Source: Candidatus Tiddalikarchaeum anstoanum
GTDB taxonomy: Archaea; Nanobdellota; Nanobdellia; Tiddalikarchaeales; Tiddalikarchaeaceae
Direction of reading: 5' to 3'
Assembly: GCA_902385255.1 (NCBI GenBank)
Contig: CABMEV010000004.1
Span: 1-34,589 of the forward strand
DNA: 34,589 nucleotides
The first letter of the stretch is position 1; every line of letters begins with the position of its first letter. Below the pieces are notes generated by a model. That model was not told the origin of the DNA and ran no database searches. It saw only the letters and a program-made list of their open reading frames with translations. The position numbers and the translations under genes are program-made. Positions 1 through 8,522 of the stretch are shown one piece after another.

Positions 1-1
1 G

Positions 2-604
2 ATTGGTCCAGGGTACATTTCAAACGTAAACGAATTAATGCAGTCATGGATTGCTGCAAAAAAAGAAACATGTGGGGCTAATAATTGCATAAACATATAT
101 CTTAATGTTTATGTTGCGTATGCAGCTTTCAAAAATAAATTAAAATCTGAATTAGAAGAGGAGAACAGATTTAAACATTTAGGATACCCTGTAGAAAAAA
201 AAGCGCAGTATATTAATTCCGAGAATTGTTTCAATCAAGTTTCAAAAGTTAAAAAGACGCTTGAAGACTTCATTAATTTTGAAGACGGTTCAGAAATCAT
301 ATCTGAACTTTTATCAAAAGCTAGAACTATTTATGAACATTTATTAGAAGAATACATTGAAGGATTAGAGTTTGTGAGGAGAACAAGAATATCACAATTA
401 GCGATGCTACTGCAAGGCAAGGAGGTTAATTTGCCTAATGCGGACTTAGTGCCTAAAATAGATTTGGAATCAATATATAACTGCTTAACTGAGTATGAAG
501 CGCTCTCATTCATAAACAATAAAGAGAAATTGGCTGAAGCAAAAAAAGAAATAGACAAATTATACAAGAATAAGAAATTCAAGAATTATATAAAAGAGGC
601 ATAA
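2..604 (+). CDS. Unrecognised protein, 5' end cut by window edge
   Basis: The frame is open from base 2, so the real start is probably outside the window; the first ATG inside lies at base 38 and would give 188 residues. I do not recognise the family. The protein is soluble-looking, rich in Lys and Glu, and probably mostly helical, with two Cys in the first 20 visible residues and a Lys-rich C-terminal end. No signal peptide or membrane segment is visible in the part seen. It ends 5 bases before the next gene, which suggests one operon of two unknown genes. Function cannot be inferred. Confidence 0.6.
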   Translation: MGPGYISNVNELMQSWIAAKKETCGANNCINIYLNVYVAYAAFKNKLKSELEEENRFKHLGYPVEKKAQYINSENCFNQVSKVKKTLEDFINFEDGSEIISELLSKARTIYEHLLEEYIEGLEFVRRTRISQLAMLLQGKEVNLPNADLVPKIDLESIYNCLTEYEALSFINNKEKLAEAKKEIDKLYKNKKFKNYIKEA

Positions 605-609
605 AGTGA

Positions 610-1158
610 ATGAATAAAATAATTGAGCGAATCAATAACCCATCTGTCCCCGAAGATTTGGAATGCTTATGTTTTGACGGGATAGATCTGATAAAACATG
701 AAAACAATAATAACAGTTTAATCACTGCTTTAAGAAATAATGACCGCACATGGTTTTGGTATATTCCATTAAGGGGTATTTGCCATCCTTACAACTATGA
801 AAAGCACGATTATGATACAAATACTGATTTTGAGGTTTATACAGGGCATATTAAGTATTCTTCAAAGACTGGACTTTCAAGAATTAATCAGTCTGAGTTG
901 CCGGAAAAAGACAAATTTACAGGGGCATTAGATAGTTTTGTGGGAATTAAAATGAAGAATGCCAAAGGAGAAACTGTATACTACGACTTTAGAATCAGTG
1001 GCATTACGGGATATGAATACAAGACTATGCAGGAAGCAGCTGATGTTTACACAGCTTCAATGAACTTTGCCAAAAAATTTTTCAAAACAGCAGGTATTCT
1101 TACAGCGATTATATATGCAGCCCCGTTCATAATTGGAGGAATTAAACAATTATTGTAA
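610..1158 (+). CDS. Unrecognised protein with C-terminal membrane anchor
   Basis: This 182-residue protein is not one I recognise. Residues 1-155 are polar and rich in Asn, Tyr and aromatic residues. The last 25 or so residues form one hydrophobic segment (ILTAIIYAAPFIIGGI) that could be a tail anchor, which would put the main body in the cytoplasm. The start follows the upstream stop by 5 bases, with a weak GTGA just before the ATG, so translation is probably coupled to the preceding gene. A second-position anchor behind a soluble partner could mean the two form a membrane-attached pair, but this is inference from position only. Confidence 0.6.
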   Translation: MNKIIERINNPSVPEDLECLCFDGIDLIKHENNNNSLITALRNNDRTWFWYIPLRGICHPYNYEKHDYDTNTDFEVYTGHIKYSSKTGLSRINQSELPEKDKFTGALDSFVGIKMKNAKGETVYYDFRISGITGYEYKTMQEAADVYTASMNFAKKFFKTAGILTAIIYAAPFIIGGIKQLL

Positions 1159-1444
1159 TAAATTTCAGAAATAGAAAGACTATCAGGAACCAACTGCTAA
1201 TATACGAAACACTCGATAAACGACTTGAGGAATTCGTAAAATATAACTTATAGAAAGAAATTTAAACAATAATTTCACTTTAGATTAGTTATGCAAGCCC
1301 GCAGTGGTTACCCCACATTATGCTAGAAAGTACTTCTCAAGCCTGCTTACACGCGAAAAAACAACATTTTGACTTAAATCAAACTTAATCGAACATTTTT
1401 TAATTATTCGTTTTAAACGAAATAAGGAGGATTGAAAATAAACT
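1159..1444 (+). promoter_or_regulatory. Intergenic leader region of thrS
   Basis: This 286-base stretch holds no convincing gene. A TATA-like AATTTAAAC lies near 1259-1267 and would start a transcript near 1290. The transcribed part would contain a near-direct repeat (CAAGCCCGC about 1293 and CAAGCCTGC about 1338), a short hairpin GTGG-TTACC-CCAC and, just before the gene, the inverted repeat TTCGTTTTAAACGAA (1407-1421). The SD-like AAGGAGG (1424-1430) is 14 bases from the ATG, longer than usual. The inverted repeat also contains a TATA-like TTTTAAAC, so a second, short-leader promoter is possible. Confidence 0.4.
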
Positions 1445-3361
1445 ATGAAAATATTAACTATACACTCGGATTATATTAAATTCCAGCCATTAAAGAAAGC
1501 TATACAGTCTCCTGAAGAAGTAGACATGGCAGAGCACATGATGAAAGAATGCCTTGTAGTATTCTCGGCAGTGGAAAAACCTGACGAAGACAACATTGAA
1601 GGAGTCGCTGAACGATTAGTGGAGGAAATAATAGACGTTGCGGACCAGGTGAAAACCAAAAAAGTAGTAATTTACCCATACGCTCATCTGTCAAGCAACC
1701 TGGCAAAACCGGCTGCCGCAATGGAAGTATTGAAGAAAGCTGAACAATTATTGAAGGAGAAAGACTACGATGTTCTAAGAGCGCCTTTCGGATGGTACAA
1801 AAAATTTGAGATATCCTGCAAGGGTCACCCTTTGTCAGAACTTTCAAGAGAGTTTAACGGGGAATCAAAACACCCAACAGGGGAGAAAGTCAGAAAAGAA
1901 GAAAGCGAATTCTCAAGGTATTTAATAATATCACCAAGCGGTGACGTAGAGGAAGTAACAGAGAAAACCTGGGACAAGGCAAAAATATGGAAAGATAAAA
2001 CGCAGAGAGTTGACATGCTAAAAAGTTTCGTTAGAAATAATCTTTCTGGAAACATACCTAAAGGGGAGCCTAAACACGTTGAACTCATGAGAAAATTAGA
2101 ACTTTATGACTACGTGCCTGAAAGCGATGTTGGAAACCTAAGAAGCTACCCAAACGGCGCATTAATATTTGACTTGTTCAAAGACTACGTATTATACAAT
2201 TGCGCGTTAAAACTTGGATGCATGAAATTATACAACCCATTAATGTTCGACGGAGAACAACCAATAATCCACGACTTAGTCAAAGACTTCCATGAAAAAG
2301 ACTACAGAGTATTGTCAGAGAAGAAAGAATTCATACTAAGATACGCAAGCGACCCGTTAAACTTCCCATTATTCAGCAAGTTAAACATAACTTACAAACA
2401 AATGCCCTTCGCAATATATGAAGAAGCGCCAAGTTTCAGGCTGGAAAAAAGAGGAGAATGCGTAGGACTGAAACGACTCAGGGCCTTCAACATGCTGGAT
2501 GTGCACGTATTCACAAAAACTGAAGAGGAAGCGACACAAAAAATAGAAGAGTTATGCTACAACTTTAGTGACATGTTAAAAAATGTCATAGGCGACAAAT
2601 GGGTTCTAGGCTGGGAAATAGTTGAAAAATTCTGGAACAAGTACAAGGAATACTTTGTCAGGATAAGCAAGAAAATGAACTGTCCAACTTTCATAAAATT
2701 AATGCCCGAGATGAGCCATTATTACGCCTTCAAGAACGAGTACCAAGCAATAGGATTAGACGGGGCAAACGTCCAAGTCTCAACACTCCAATTAGATGTC
2801 AAGGACGGAGAAAGATTTGACATTTCATATATAGACAAAGACGGCAAAAAAAATCCATGCTATATTATACATACAGCTCCTGTTGGAAGTCTTGAAAGAT
2901 GCATGTATTTAGTACTGGAAAACAGCGTCTACGACGAAGCGGCAGGAAAGTGCCCTATGCTTCCATTATGGCTTGCACCGGAGCAAGTAAGAGTCATACC
3001 TGTAATTCAGAACCATTTTGAAGCAGCAGTTAAACTCTCAGAAGAATTAGAGAAGCACGGGATACGAGTCGGAGTTGACGACAGGGAGGAAAGCCTCGGC
3101 AAGAAAGTGTTTGACGCTAAGAGCAAATGGGTGCCTTATGTAATAGTAGTCGGAGACAAGGAAGTGGCAAGCAAGAAGTACAACGTTGTGATAAGGTCCG
3201 AGTCAGACTTAAAGAAGGACGCCAAGAAAGACATGACTGATAAAGAAATAATAGACCACATAAAAGAGAGAACAAAAGGACTTCCATTCAGGCCAATGTA
3301 CGTTAACAAATTTGTAAGCAAGAGAATCGTATTCGTAGCGTGGAGCCAGAAAAAAGAGTAA
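1445..3361 (+). CDS. thrS: Threonyl-tRNA synthetase, archaeal type
   Basis: Charges tRNA-Thr with threonine in the cytoplasm. At 638 residues it has the archaeal layout: an N-terminal editing domain related to D-aminoacyl-tRNA deacylase (about 1-145, starting MKILTIHSDYIKF as in archaeal homologues, which fixes the start), a class II catalytic core (about 220-520) with motif 2 around FRLEKRGECVGLKRLRAF (331-348) and motif 3 near GSLERCMYLVLEN, and a C-terminal anticodon-binding domain (from about VRVIPVIQ, with GVDDREESLGKK). Where I recall archaeal enzymes having a Cys (RFAACFGQF), this one reads RYASDPLNF (299-307), so the metal site may differ. It is transcribed alone behind a long leader. 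Confidence 0.95.
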   Translation: MKILTIHSDYIKFQPLKKAIQSPEEVDMAEHMMKECLVVFSAVEKPDEDNIEGVAERLVEEIIDVADQVKTKKVVIYPYAHLSSNLAKPAAAMEVLKKAEQLLKEKDYDVLRAPFGWYKKFEISCKGHPLSELSREFNGESKHPTGEKVRKEESEFSRYLIISPSGDVEEVTEKTWDKAKIWKDKTQRVDMLKSFVRNNLSGNIPKGEPKHVELMRKLELYDYVPESDVGNLRSYPNGALIFDLFKDYVLYNCALKLGCMKLYNPLMFDGEQPIIHDLVKDFHEKDYRVLSEKKEFILRYASDPLNFPLFSKLNITYKQMPFAIYEEAPSFRLEKRGECVGLKRLRAFNMLDVHVFTKTEEEATQKIEELCYNFSDMLKNVIGDKWVLGWEIVEKFWNKYKEYFVRISKKMNCPTFIKLMPEMSHYYAFKNEYQAIGLDGANVQVSTLQLDVKDGERFDISYIDKDGKKNPCYIIHTAPVGSLERCMYLVLENSVYDEAAGKCPMLPLWLAPEQVRVIPVIQNHFEAAVKLSEELEKHGIRVGVDDREESLGKKVFDAKSKWVPYVIVVGDKEVASKKYNVVIRSESDLKKDAKKDMTDKEIIDHIKERTKGLPFRPMYVNKFVSKRIVFVAWSQKKE

Positions 3362-3380
3362 ATAAACACTTTTTGAAGAG

Positions 3381-3425
3381 TGCGCGTTTTTTAACCGCGT
3401 AATCTCCATTTTATTCTATTTTTAT
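3381..3425 (+). terminator. Probable thrS terminator
   Basis: After the thrS stop codon there is a run of six T at 3387-3392, flanked by CGCG on both sides (a possible 4-bp stem with the T-run in its loop), then a T-rich stretch ATTTTATTCTATTTTTATC. Archaeal termination commonly uses such T-tracts with little structure. Called from base composition and position only. Confidence 0.4.
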
Positions 3426-3502
3426 CCCAGTTATATATCGAAATGTTTTTAAGCTAGATTTTATCTCCAATTGGTTAGTCTATTAAACGGTCACGAGGAA
3501 AA

Positions 3503-5614
3503 ATGAAAATGATGATGAAAAAATTAGCCTTTTTGATAACCGTGCTTGCAGTAATAGGTATTACTTTCGCAGCAGTACCATATACAGCAAGTGTTGCAGT
3601 GACACCCACAATAATAGGACGCGGTGAAACATTTGCAATTTACGGATACATCGAACACGCAACTGGAACGGTATACCCATTATCCAGTATGAAACTTAAA
3701 GTATACAAGTCTGGAACATCAGGTTCACCAACAGAAATAACAAGCATAGAATACATGGCTGACGCTGAAAACCCGGATAATTTAATACTAAACGGGGCGT
3801 TTCTTGTACGCAGCATATCAACAAGCGGATTCTCAGACGGAACTTACACAGTGCAGTTATTAATCAATAACGAAGTAGTAAGCACAGGAACATTCGCATA
3901 CAATTCAGCACTCGTCAGGAATTCAACGCTTACAATAAGCTCAGTGTACCCTGTCGCAGGATCATTGAATGTTGAATACTCAATAAGCAAGACAAACACC
4001 TTAAACGATGCAGTATATGACGTGAAATTCTACGCACCAACAAAAGCAGACATGAACGCTTTGGCACTGCAGGAATCACTTTACGTCGGAAGTTCGAACA
4101 CTTCAGCAAGAATACCTTACGCATCAATGACATACCCATTCACAAGGGGAGCTAATATTTTTGTAATAACTGCCGCTTCAAACAACAGCGACTCAACAAA
4201 GAGTTACGTAGAATTCATGAGAAGCGGTGACGTAGAAACATCAGACTCAAGCGCCACACTGACTCTTGGAACATGCAGTGCTAAGGAAGGAGTATCAAAA
4301 CAATGCACTTTCACAGTTACCAACAGAGGAATTAACCCAGCAGGTTTCACAATAAATGCGCAATCAGCATTGACAACACAAGTTAGCTTCACAACAGGAC
4401 TTGTACAGCCAGGACAGAGTGCAACAGGAACACTTACACTAACTGCAGCAATAGGAGCTGCGCCCTCAAAACCAGTAACACTTAATTTATACCACGGTTC
4501 AACATTATTAGATACTGTTACAGAAAGTGTTGCAGTCGAGACTCGTGATTTAATAGACAGTGTAAGCATATCCAGTTTCACAATAACACCTGAAGAGATA
4601 CACCCTGGAGATGAGATAACAGTAACGGTCAAATTATCAAACACAGGAGACTTTGTTGAGAGAGTAAAACTGCAGTACGCATTAGGCGAAGATGAAGTCA
4701 CACTCGGAACGACTTATACACTGAACGTAAGACAGAATAAGACAGTAACACTAAACCTGATAGCACCTGAAGAGACAACTTCATTGTCAGTTAACGTGCT
4801 AAAAGAAGATTCTGTACTTGCAGGAAGAATTGCAAACATAAACGTTGAACCATACACTTTCACACCATACGCAGACTGGACAACAAGCTACAAGTACGCT
4901 GAACAAGGAAACTCAACAACTAACATCCTCAAGATAAAGAACAACGGAAACATCGGAGAATACTACCAAGTTTCAATAATTAGCGAGTTTGCATCACTTG
5001 ACCAGAGAGTATACTTAACACCTGGACAAGCAGTGTCAATCACAGTGCCTGTAGTTGTAAGCCAGACAGCAGAGATAGGGGCGAAGAGTATAAACGCAAC
5101 AATCTGCTCGCTAACAAGCAATGAATGCGCAACTGACGTGTTCACCCTGACAATACTTGAGATGGCAAGAGACCGTTCAACAGTCGTGCTTAACGATTCA
5201 GTACAAGAATTAACCAGCGACCAAGGTGCTGTATTCACTGTACAAGTTGAGAACTTTGAAGGAGAAACACACACTTACAAGCTGAGCATGGGGACTTTTG
5301 ACGGAACATTACAGATAAACCCAACACAGTTAACACTGCTTAACGGGGAAAGCGGAGTCTTCTACGTATTCGCACAGCCAGCACAGAAAGAGACACAAAA
5401 CCTGGCTTACACAGTACTTAGGGAGAACGACGCAGTAAACAGAGGAAACTTAACTATAAAGATGGGCGCTACAGGACTTACAGGATTCATAACACTAGCA
5501 AATGCAGGAGATGTAGGACTAATAGTGTTTGGAGCCTTAATAATTGCAGGACTAGTCTTTATAGGAATAAGATCCTATAACCAGTCAAAAGTAGAATTAA
5601 AATATTGGAGATAA
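3503..5614 (+). CDS. Secreted, membrane-anchored S-layer/COG1361-like protein
   Basis: A 703-residue surface protein. Residues 1-23 form a signal peptide (basic MKMMMKK, hydrophobic core, then Ala). The body is a series of beta-sandwich, Ig/CARDB-like repeats of the kind grouped in COG1361: each has a phrase such as NTGDFVERVKLQYAL or NNGNIGEYYQVSI followed by a PGQAVSITVPV-type turn. A membrane segment near the C-terminus (VGLIVFGALIIAGLVFIGI) and a short basic tail anchor it in the cell membrane. The start has GAGG 6 bases upstream. The next gene begins 9 bases after the stop and encodes a second anchored surface protein, so both probably build the cell envelope. The exact structural role is unproven. 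Confidence 0.75.
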   Translation: MKMMMKKLAFLITVLAVIGITFAAVPYTASVAVTPTIIGRGETFAIYGYIEHATGTVYPLSSMKLKVYKSGTSGSPTEITSIEYMADAENPDNLILNGAFLVRSISTSGFSDGTYTVQLLINNEVVSTGTFAYNSALVRNSTLTISSVYPVAGSLNVEYSISKTNTLNDAVYDVKFYAPTKADMNALALQESLYVGSSNTSARIPYASMTYPFTRGANIFVITAASNNSDSTKSYVEFMRSGDVETSDSSATLTLGTCSAKEGVSKQCTFTVTNRGINPAGFTINAQSALTTQVSFTTGLVQPGQSATGTLTLTAAIGAAPSKPVTLNLYHGSTLLDTVTESVAVETRDLIDSVSISSFTITPEEIHPGDEITVTVKLSNTGDFVERVKLQYALGEDEVTLGTTYTLNVRQNKTVTLNLIAPEETTSLSVNVLKEDSVLAGRIANINVEPYTFTPYADWTTSYKYAEQGNSTTNILKIKNNGNIGEYYQVSIISEFASLDQRVYLTPGQAVSITVPVVVSQTAEIGAKSINATICSLTSNECATDVFTLTILEMARDRSTVVLNDSVQELTSDQGAVFTVQVENFEGETHTYKLSMGTFDGTLQINPTQLTLLNGESGVFYVFAQPAQKETQNLAYTVLRENDAVNRGNLTIKMGATGLTGFITLANAGDVGLIVFGALIIAGLVFIGIRSYNQSKVELKYWR

Positions 5615-5623
5615 AGAAGCGTT

Positions 5624-7216
5624 ATGAAGCGCTTTATCCTCCTTTCTTTTTTTGTATTATTAATAACAAGCATAGGCTTCTCCATTAATGTCTGCAGCGG
5701 GGAATACATCACTAATAACTTTTCTATAAGCAACAATTTCGGCCAGCCATTATATTATACGGTAACGAAGAACGGCGGCGCATCCATCTTCACAGCAATA
5801 AATGAGAATAACTTCTTCCTCGGAAACGGGGAGTCAAAGGAGATCAGCATGAGGACATATCTTCCTTTCACAGGAAGCTTCGAACTCGGCATAATGGTAG
5901 AAGATTCAAAAGCCAGAAGAACAACGTATAATTACCCTTTTATTGTTGAAAACTGCCATAAAGGAAACATCACAGCCAACTTTTCACAGGATTACTGCTT
6001 ATACTCAGATTATACGTTTGACGTGAACGTTTCAAACAAAGGAATATATAATGAGACATTAACAGTCGAGGCTGAAGGCCAAAATATCAGTGTGGCATTA
6101 AGAGGCAATGAGACTAAGACACTAAGATTCAATTTAGGCATCGCGAACATCAGCAAAAGCGAAATTGTAATTTCAGCTTACAACGAGAACATCAACATTT
6201 CAAAAAAATATAACATTAACATCACGGATTGTGAAACATTCAACTACGCTGTATCCGGAGACGACTTCGCATGCGAAAGCACCGCTTTTCACAAACACAT
6301 CAACATAACAAACTCCGGAGTCCACGCGGATAATTATACAATAATAAACAATACACTTATTCAAATCTCACCAGCCAGCCTCAGATTAAACCCAGGTGAG
6401 AGCGGAGTATTCAACATAGACATAAACTCGTACTGCGGAGAATCAGGCTATAAACGGGAAACTGTTATTGTAAAATCAGCGCTTGGAGCCGAGAAAAGGG
6501 TTAATTTGGAATACACAGTCGATGACTGCTATGATTACGACATAAAAGTGTTAGACCACTTCGAGGACTTCTGCGAGTATGATAACAAGACTTTCATGTT
6601 CATATTAACAAATAAGGGCACGATGGCAAACTCATTTGACGCCTCAATAACTTTTGACGAGAACGCATCCGGAAGGATTTATAACTTAAACTCGAACGAG
6701 TCCGTTAACGTCAGCATAGAATCGGTTAATTCAACAAGAGGACAGCATTACTTATTGGTAAATATGAGAAGCAATAATACCTGCAACCTTGAATACTACT
6801 TTGACACCATGCTTACAGTCAGACCTTTTACCGAGTGCTACAGCGGTAAACTATCCGTTCCAGCCCAGTTCTCAACCAATTCCACAACAGTCACTGTGGA
6901 GAATAACGGAACAAGAAATAATACTTACATAATTCATGTGATAGCGAGGAATGAGATAGGCAACACTACACTTACACTGGCACCTCATGAAATGGCGACA
7001 TTCAAACTCAACAATTTATTAAGCATACATGAAGAGTATAGCATTGACACATTTACGATATACATGAACGGCACAGGGCTTTACTCTGAAAAGAACACAA
7101 CGTATTATGACAGCCCAATAACCGGATTATTGACAAAGACCAGCGCTGACATACCGATGTATCTTGGATTCTCATTAATAATCGCCCTTGCTTATTTAAT
7201 AATCAAAAAGAAATAA
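5624..7216 (+). CDS. Secreted, heavily glycosylatable Cys-paired repeat surface protein
   Basis: A 530-residue protein with an N-terminal signal peptide (MKRFILLSFFVLLITSIGFS) and a C-terminal membrane segment (MYLGFSLIIALAYLII) ending in KKK. Between them are four or five repeats of roughly 90-100 residues, each opening with a Cys after Asn or Asp (ENCHKG, TDCETF, DDCYDY), having a second Cys 10-15 residues later, and containing a TNKG or TNSG turn as in NEW3/CARDB-like beta domains. I count more than twenty N-x-S/T sites, so dense N-glycosylation outside the cell is likely. It follows the previous surface-protein gene by 9 bases and is probably co-transcribed with it. No enzyme motif is visible; an envelope or adhesion role is inference. 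Confidence 0.7.
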   Translation: MKRFILLSFFVLLITSIGFSINVCSGEYITNNFSISNNFGQPLYYTVTKNGGASIFTAINENNFFLGNGESKEISMRTYLPFTGSFELGIMVEDSKARRTTYNYPFIVENCHKGNITANFSQDYCLYSDYTFDVNVSNKGIYNETLTVEAEGQNISVALRGNETKTLRFNLGIANISKSEIVISAYNENINISKKYNINITDCETFNYAVSGDDFACESTAFHKHINITNSGVHADNYTIINNTLIQISPASLRLNPGESGVFNIDINSYCGESGYKRETVIVKSALGAEKRVNLEYTVDDCYDYDIKVLDHFEDFCEYDNKTFMFILTNKGTMANSFDASITFDENASGRIYNLNSNESVNVSIESVNSTRGQHYLLVNMRSNNTCNLEYYFDTMLTVRPFTECYSGKLSVPAQFSTNSTTVTVENNGTRNNTYIIHVIARNEIGNTTLTLAPHEMATFKLNNLLSIHEEYSIDTFTIYMNGTGLYSEKNTTYYDSPITGLLTKTSADIPMYLGFSLIIALAYLIIKKK

Positions 7217-7255
7217 GAAAAGACATAAAAAATCTGAAAAACCTGTTTTTTACTG

Positions 7256-7768
7256 ATGAATGCTGAATTAATAGAGAAGAAAGTAATCTTGAATGATGAG
7301 AAATTATCCAGCGCTTTATACAATAAGAGCTCTTTCGGCGCCTTGGTTAATAATAAATTGGAACTATCCTTGACTGAAGCGTTATACTTGATAGAGAAAG
7401 AGAAGATAATAGTTTATGATAATAAGAAGCAGTTAACGTACGATTCTTTCCTGAAAAAAGCCTCGCGGTTGGACAAGAAGTTCATGGAGAAATACAAGGT
7501 TTACAGGGACTTAAGAAACAGGGGCTTTATCACAAAGACTGCATTGAAATACGGCGCAGATTTCAGGGTTTACGAGAAAGGCTCCCGCCCGGGAGACGAG
7601 CACGCAACGTTCACAGTATTATCAGTCGGGGAGCACGACCCGTTCTCATGGCAGGAGTTCTCAGCAATGGTGAGAGTTGCTCATACAATAAGAAAAGGCT
7701 TATTGATAGCTGTAGTGGATGATGAAGGGGACGTGACGTACTACAGCTGTTCATGGCAGAGATTATAA
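7256..7768 (+). CDS. endA: tRNA-splicing endonuclease
   Basis: Cuts introns out of archaeal pre-tRNA (and pre-rRNA) at bulge-helix-bulge sites. The 170-residue length fits the single-domain, homotetrameric type. The C-terminal catalytic domain begins at YRDLRNRGF and carries the catalytic triad Tyr106 (DFRVY), His116 (GDEHA) and Lys147 (RKGLL). The 10- and 31-residue spacings match those of the Methanocaldococcus enzyme. The N-terminal half is the usual alpha/beta domain. The stop codon lies 6 bases inside the end of the convergent minus-strand gene. The tRNA-His seen in this window shows no intron, so its substrates lie elsewhere. Confidence 0.95.
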   Translation: MNAELIEKKVILNDEKLSSALYNKSSFGALVNNKLELSLTEALYLIEKEKIIVYDNKKQLTYDSFLKKASRLDKKFMEKYKVYRDLRNRGFITKTALKYGADFRVYEKGSRPGDEHATFTVLSVGEHDPFSWQEFSAMVRVAHTIRKGLLIAVVDDEGDVTYYSCSWQRL

Positions 7769-8488
7769 CCCGTTTTTTAGCAATTCTATCTCGCTTGATA
7801 TTACATTCCTGTTTTCCAAATTCGGCCTCAAGTCAACCTCTAAGACTGTTTTCTTATCCAATTTTTTAACAATGTAAAGCCCGAATTTTATGTCGCTGAT
7901 TATTGATGAGGCGCTGTCATGGTTTAATTTATGGCCTGAGTAACTCCAGTGAACCTCGGCTATTTTATCACTGAACTTATTTGTTAATTGTCTTAAATAC
8001 TCTTTTGAGAATTCTAATGCGTGGCAGACATCCAGTGTCAGGCTGAAACTGCTGTTTTTTTCCAGGAACGCTTCAATGTCAGACCCGGCAGAGAAGACAG
8101 GATTACTATTATTGCTGTTTTCAACGCTTAAATTAAAACCAGACAAGTATGTGGATAAGAAATCCACGTCGCTTAATGTCTCGTAATGAAAAACTATATT
8201 CTTGCAGTTCAAAACTTTGTACATGTACTTAATCTTGTCCAAGACTATTATACTCTCCGCATTGTTTGAGTACTTAATATTCTTCGTCGGGGCGTGAAGG
8301 GTATTGTAAGTATTACTAAGCCTTGAAACAATTATATCGTCCGGGCTGAAATTAAATAATTCATCGGTTGTCAGAAAGGATGCTTCAATGCCCGCAACGT
8401 TGTGAGTTAATGCCCTGAGAATTACATCATTCAAATCATATTTCATAACCCTTGGGTAGCACCCGGTGCTGAGCAGCAAATCTGTCAT
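7763..8488 (-). CDS. TIM-barrel protein of the sugar isomerase/AP endonuclease 2 superfamily
   Basis: This 241-residue protein resembles xylose-isomerase-like TIM barrels, a superfamily that includes endonuclease IV and sugar epimerases and uses acidic and His metal ligands. Strand-end motifs appear in the expected order: LHAPT, FHYE, SVENSN, LTLDVCHA, AEVHWSYSG and VLEVD. It is shorter than endonuclease IV (about 280) and lacks that family's easily recognised signature, so substrate is unknown; repair nuclease or sugar isomerase are both open. The ATG is 27 bases from the centre of a TTTATAAA box, which implies a leaderless mRNA and supports this start. It lies downstream of, and in the same direction as, a metallo-beta-lactamase-fold nuclease-like gene. 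Confidence 0.65.
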   Translation of the reverse strand: MTDLLLSTGCYPRVMKYDLNDVILRALTHNVAGIEASFLTTDELFNFSPDDIIVSRLSNTYNTLHAPTKNIKYSNNAESIIVLDKIKYMYKVLNCKNIVFHYETLSDVDFLSTYLSGFNLSVENSNNSNPVFSAGSDIEAFLEKNSSFSLTLDVCHALEFSKEYLRQLTNKFSDKIAEVHWSYSGHKLNHDSASSIISDIKFGLYIVKKLDKKTVLEVDLRPNLENRNVISSEIELLKNGL

Positions 8489-8511
8489 TGCAAAATTGAA
8501 ATGATACTTGT

Positions 8512-8519
8512 TTTATAAA
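8512..8519 (-). promoter_or_regulatory. TATA box for the TIM-barrel gene (leaderless)
   Basis: TTTATAAA is centred about 27 bases before the ATG at 8488, the spacing expected if transcription starts at the start codon. It sits in the 34-base gap behind the upstream minus-strand gene, so the TIM-barrel gene can be expressed by itself. Confidence 0.5.
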
Positions 8520-8522
8520 TTC

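Noticed and set aside
1288-1352. Possible tRNA or tRNA-like element ahead of thrS
   Set aside because: The GC-richer patch has no T-loop, no acceptor pairing and no anticodon arm on either strand. Its repeats are direct, not inverted.
4204-4701. 165-codon minus-strand ORF inside the S-layer-like gene
   Set aside because: It is a frame shadow of a Thr/Ser/Val-rich coding sequence; it has no promoter or SD and no recognisable domain.
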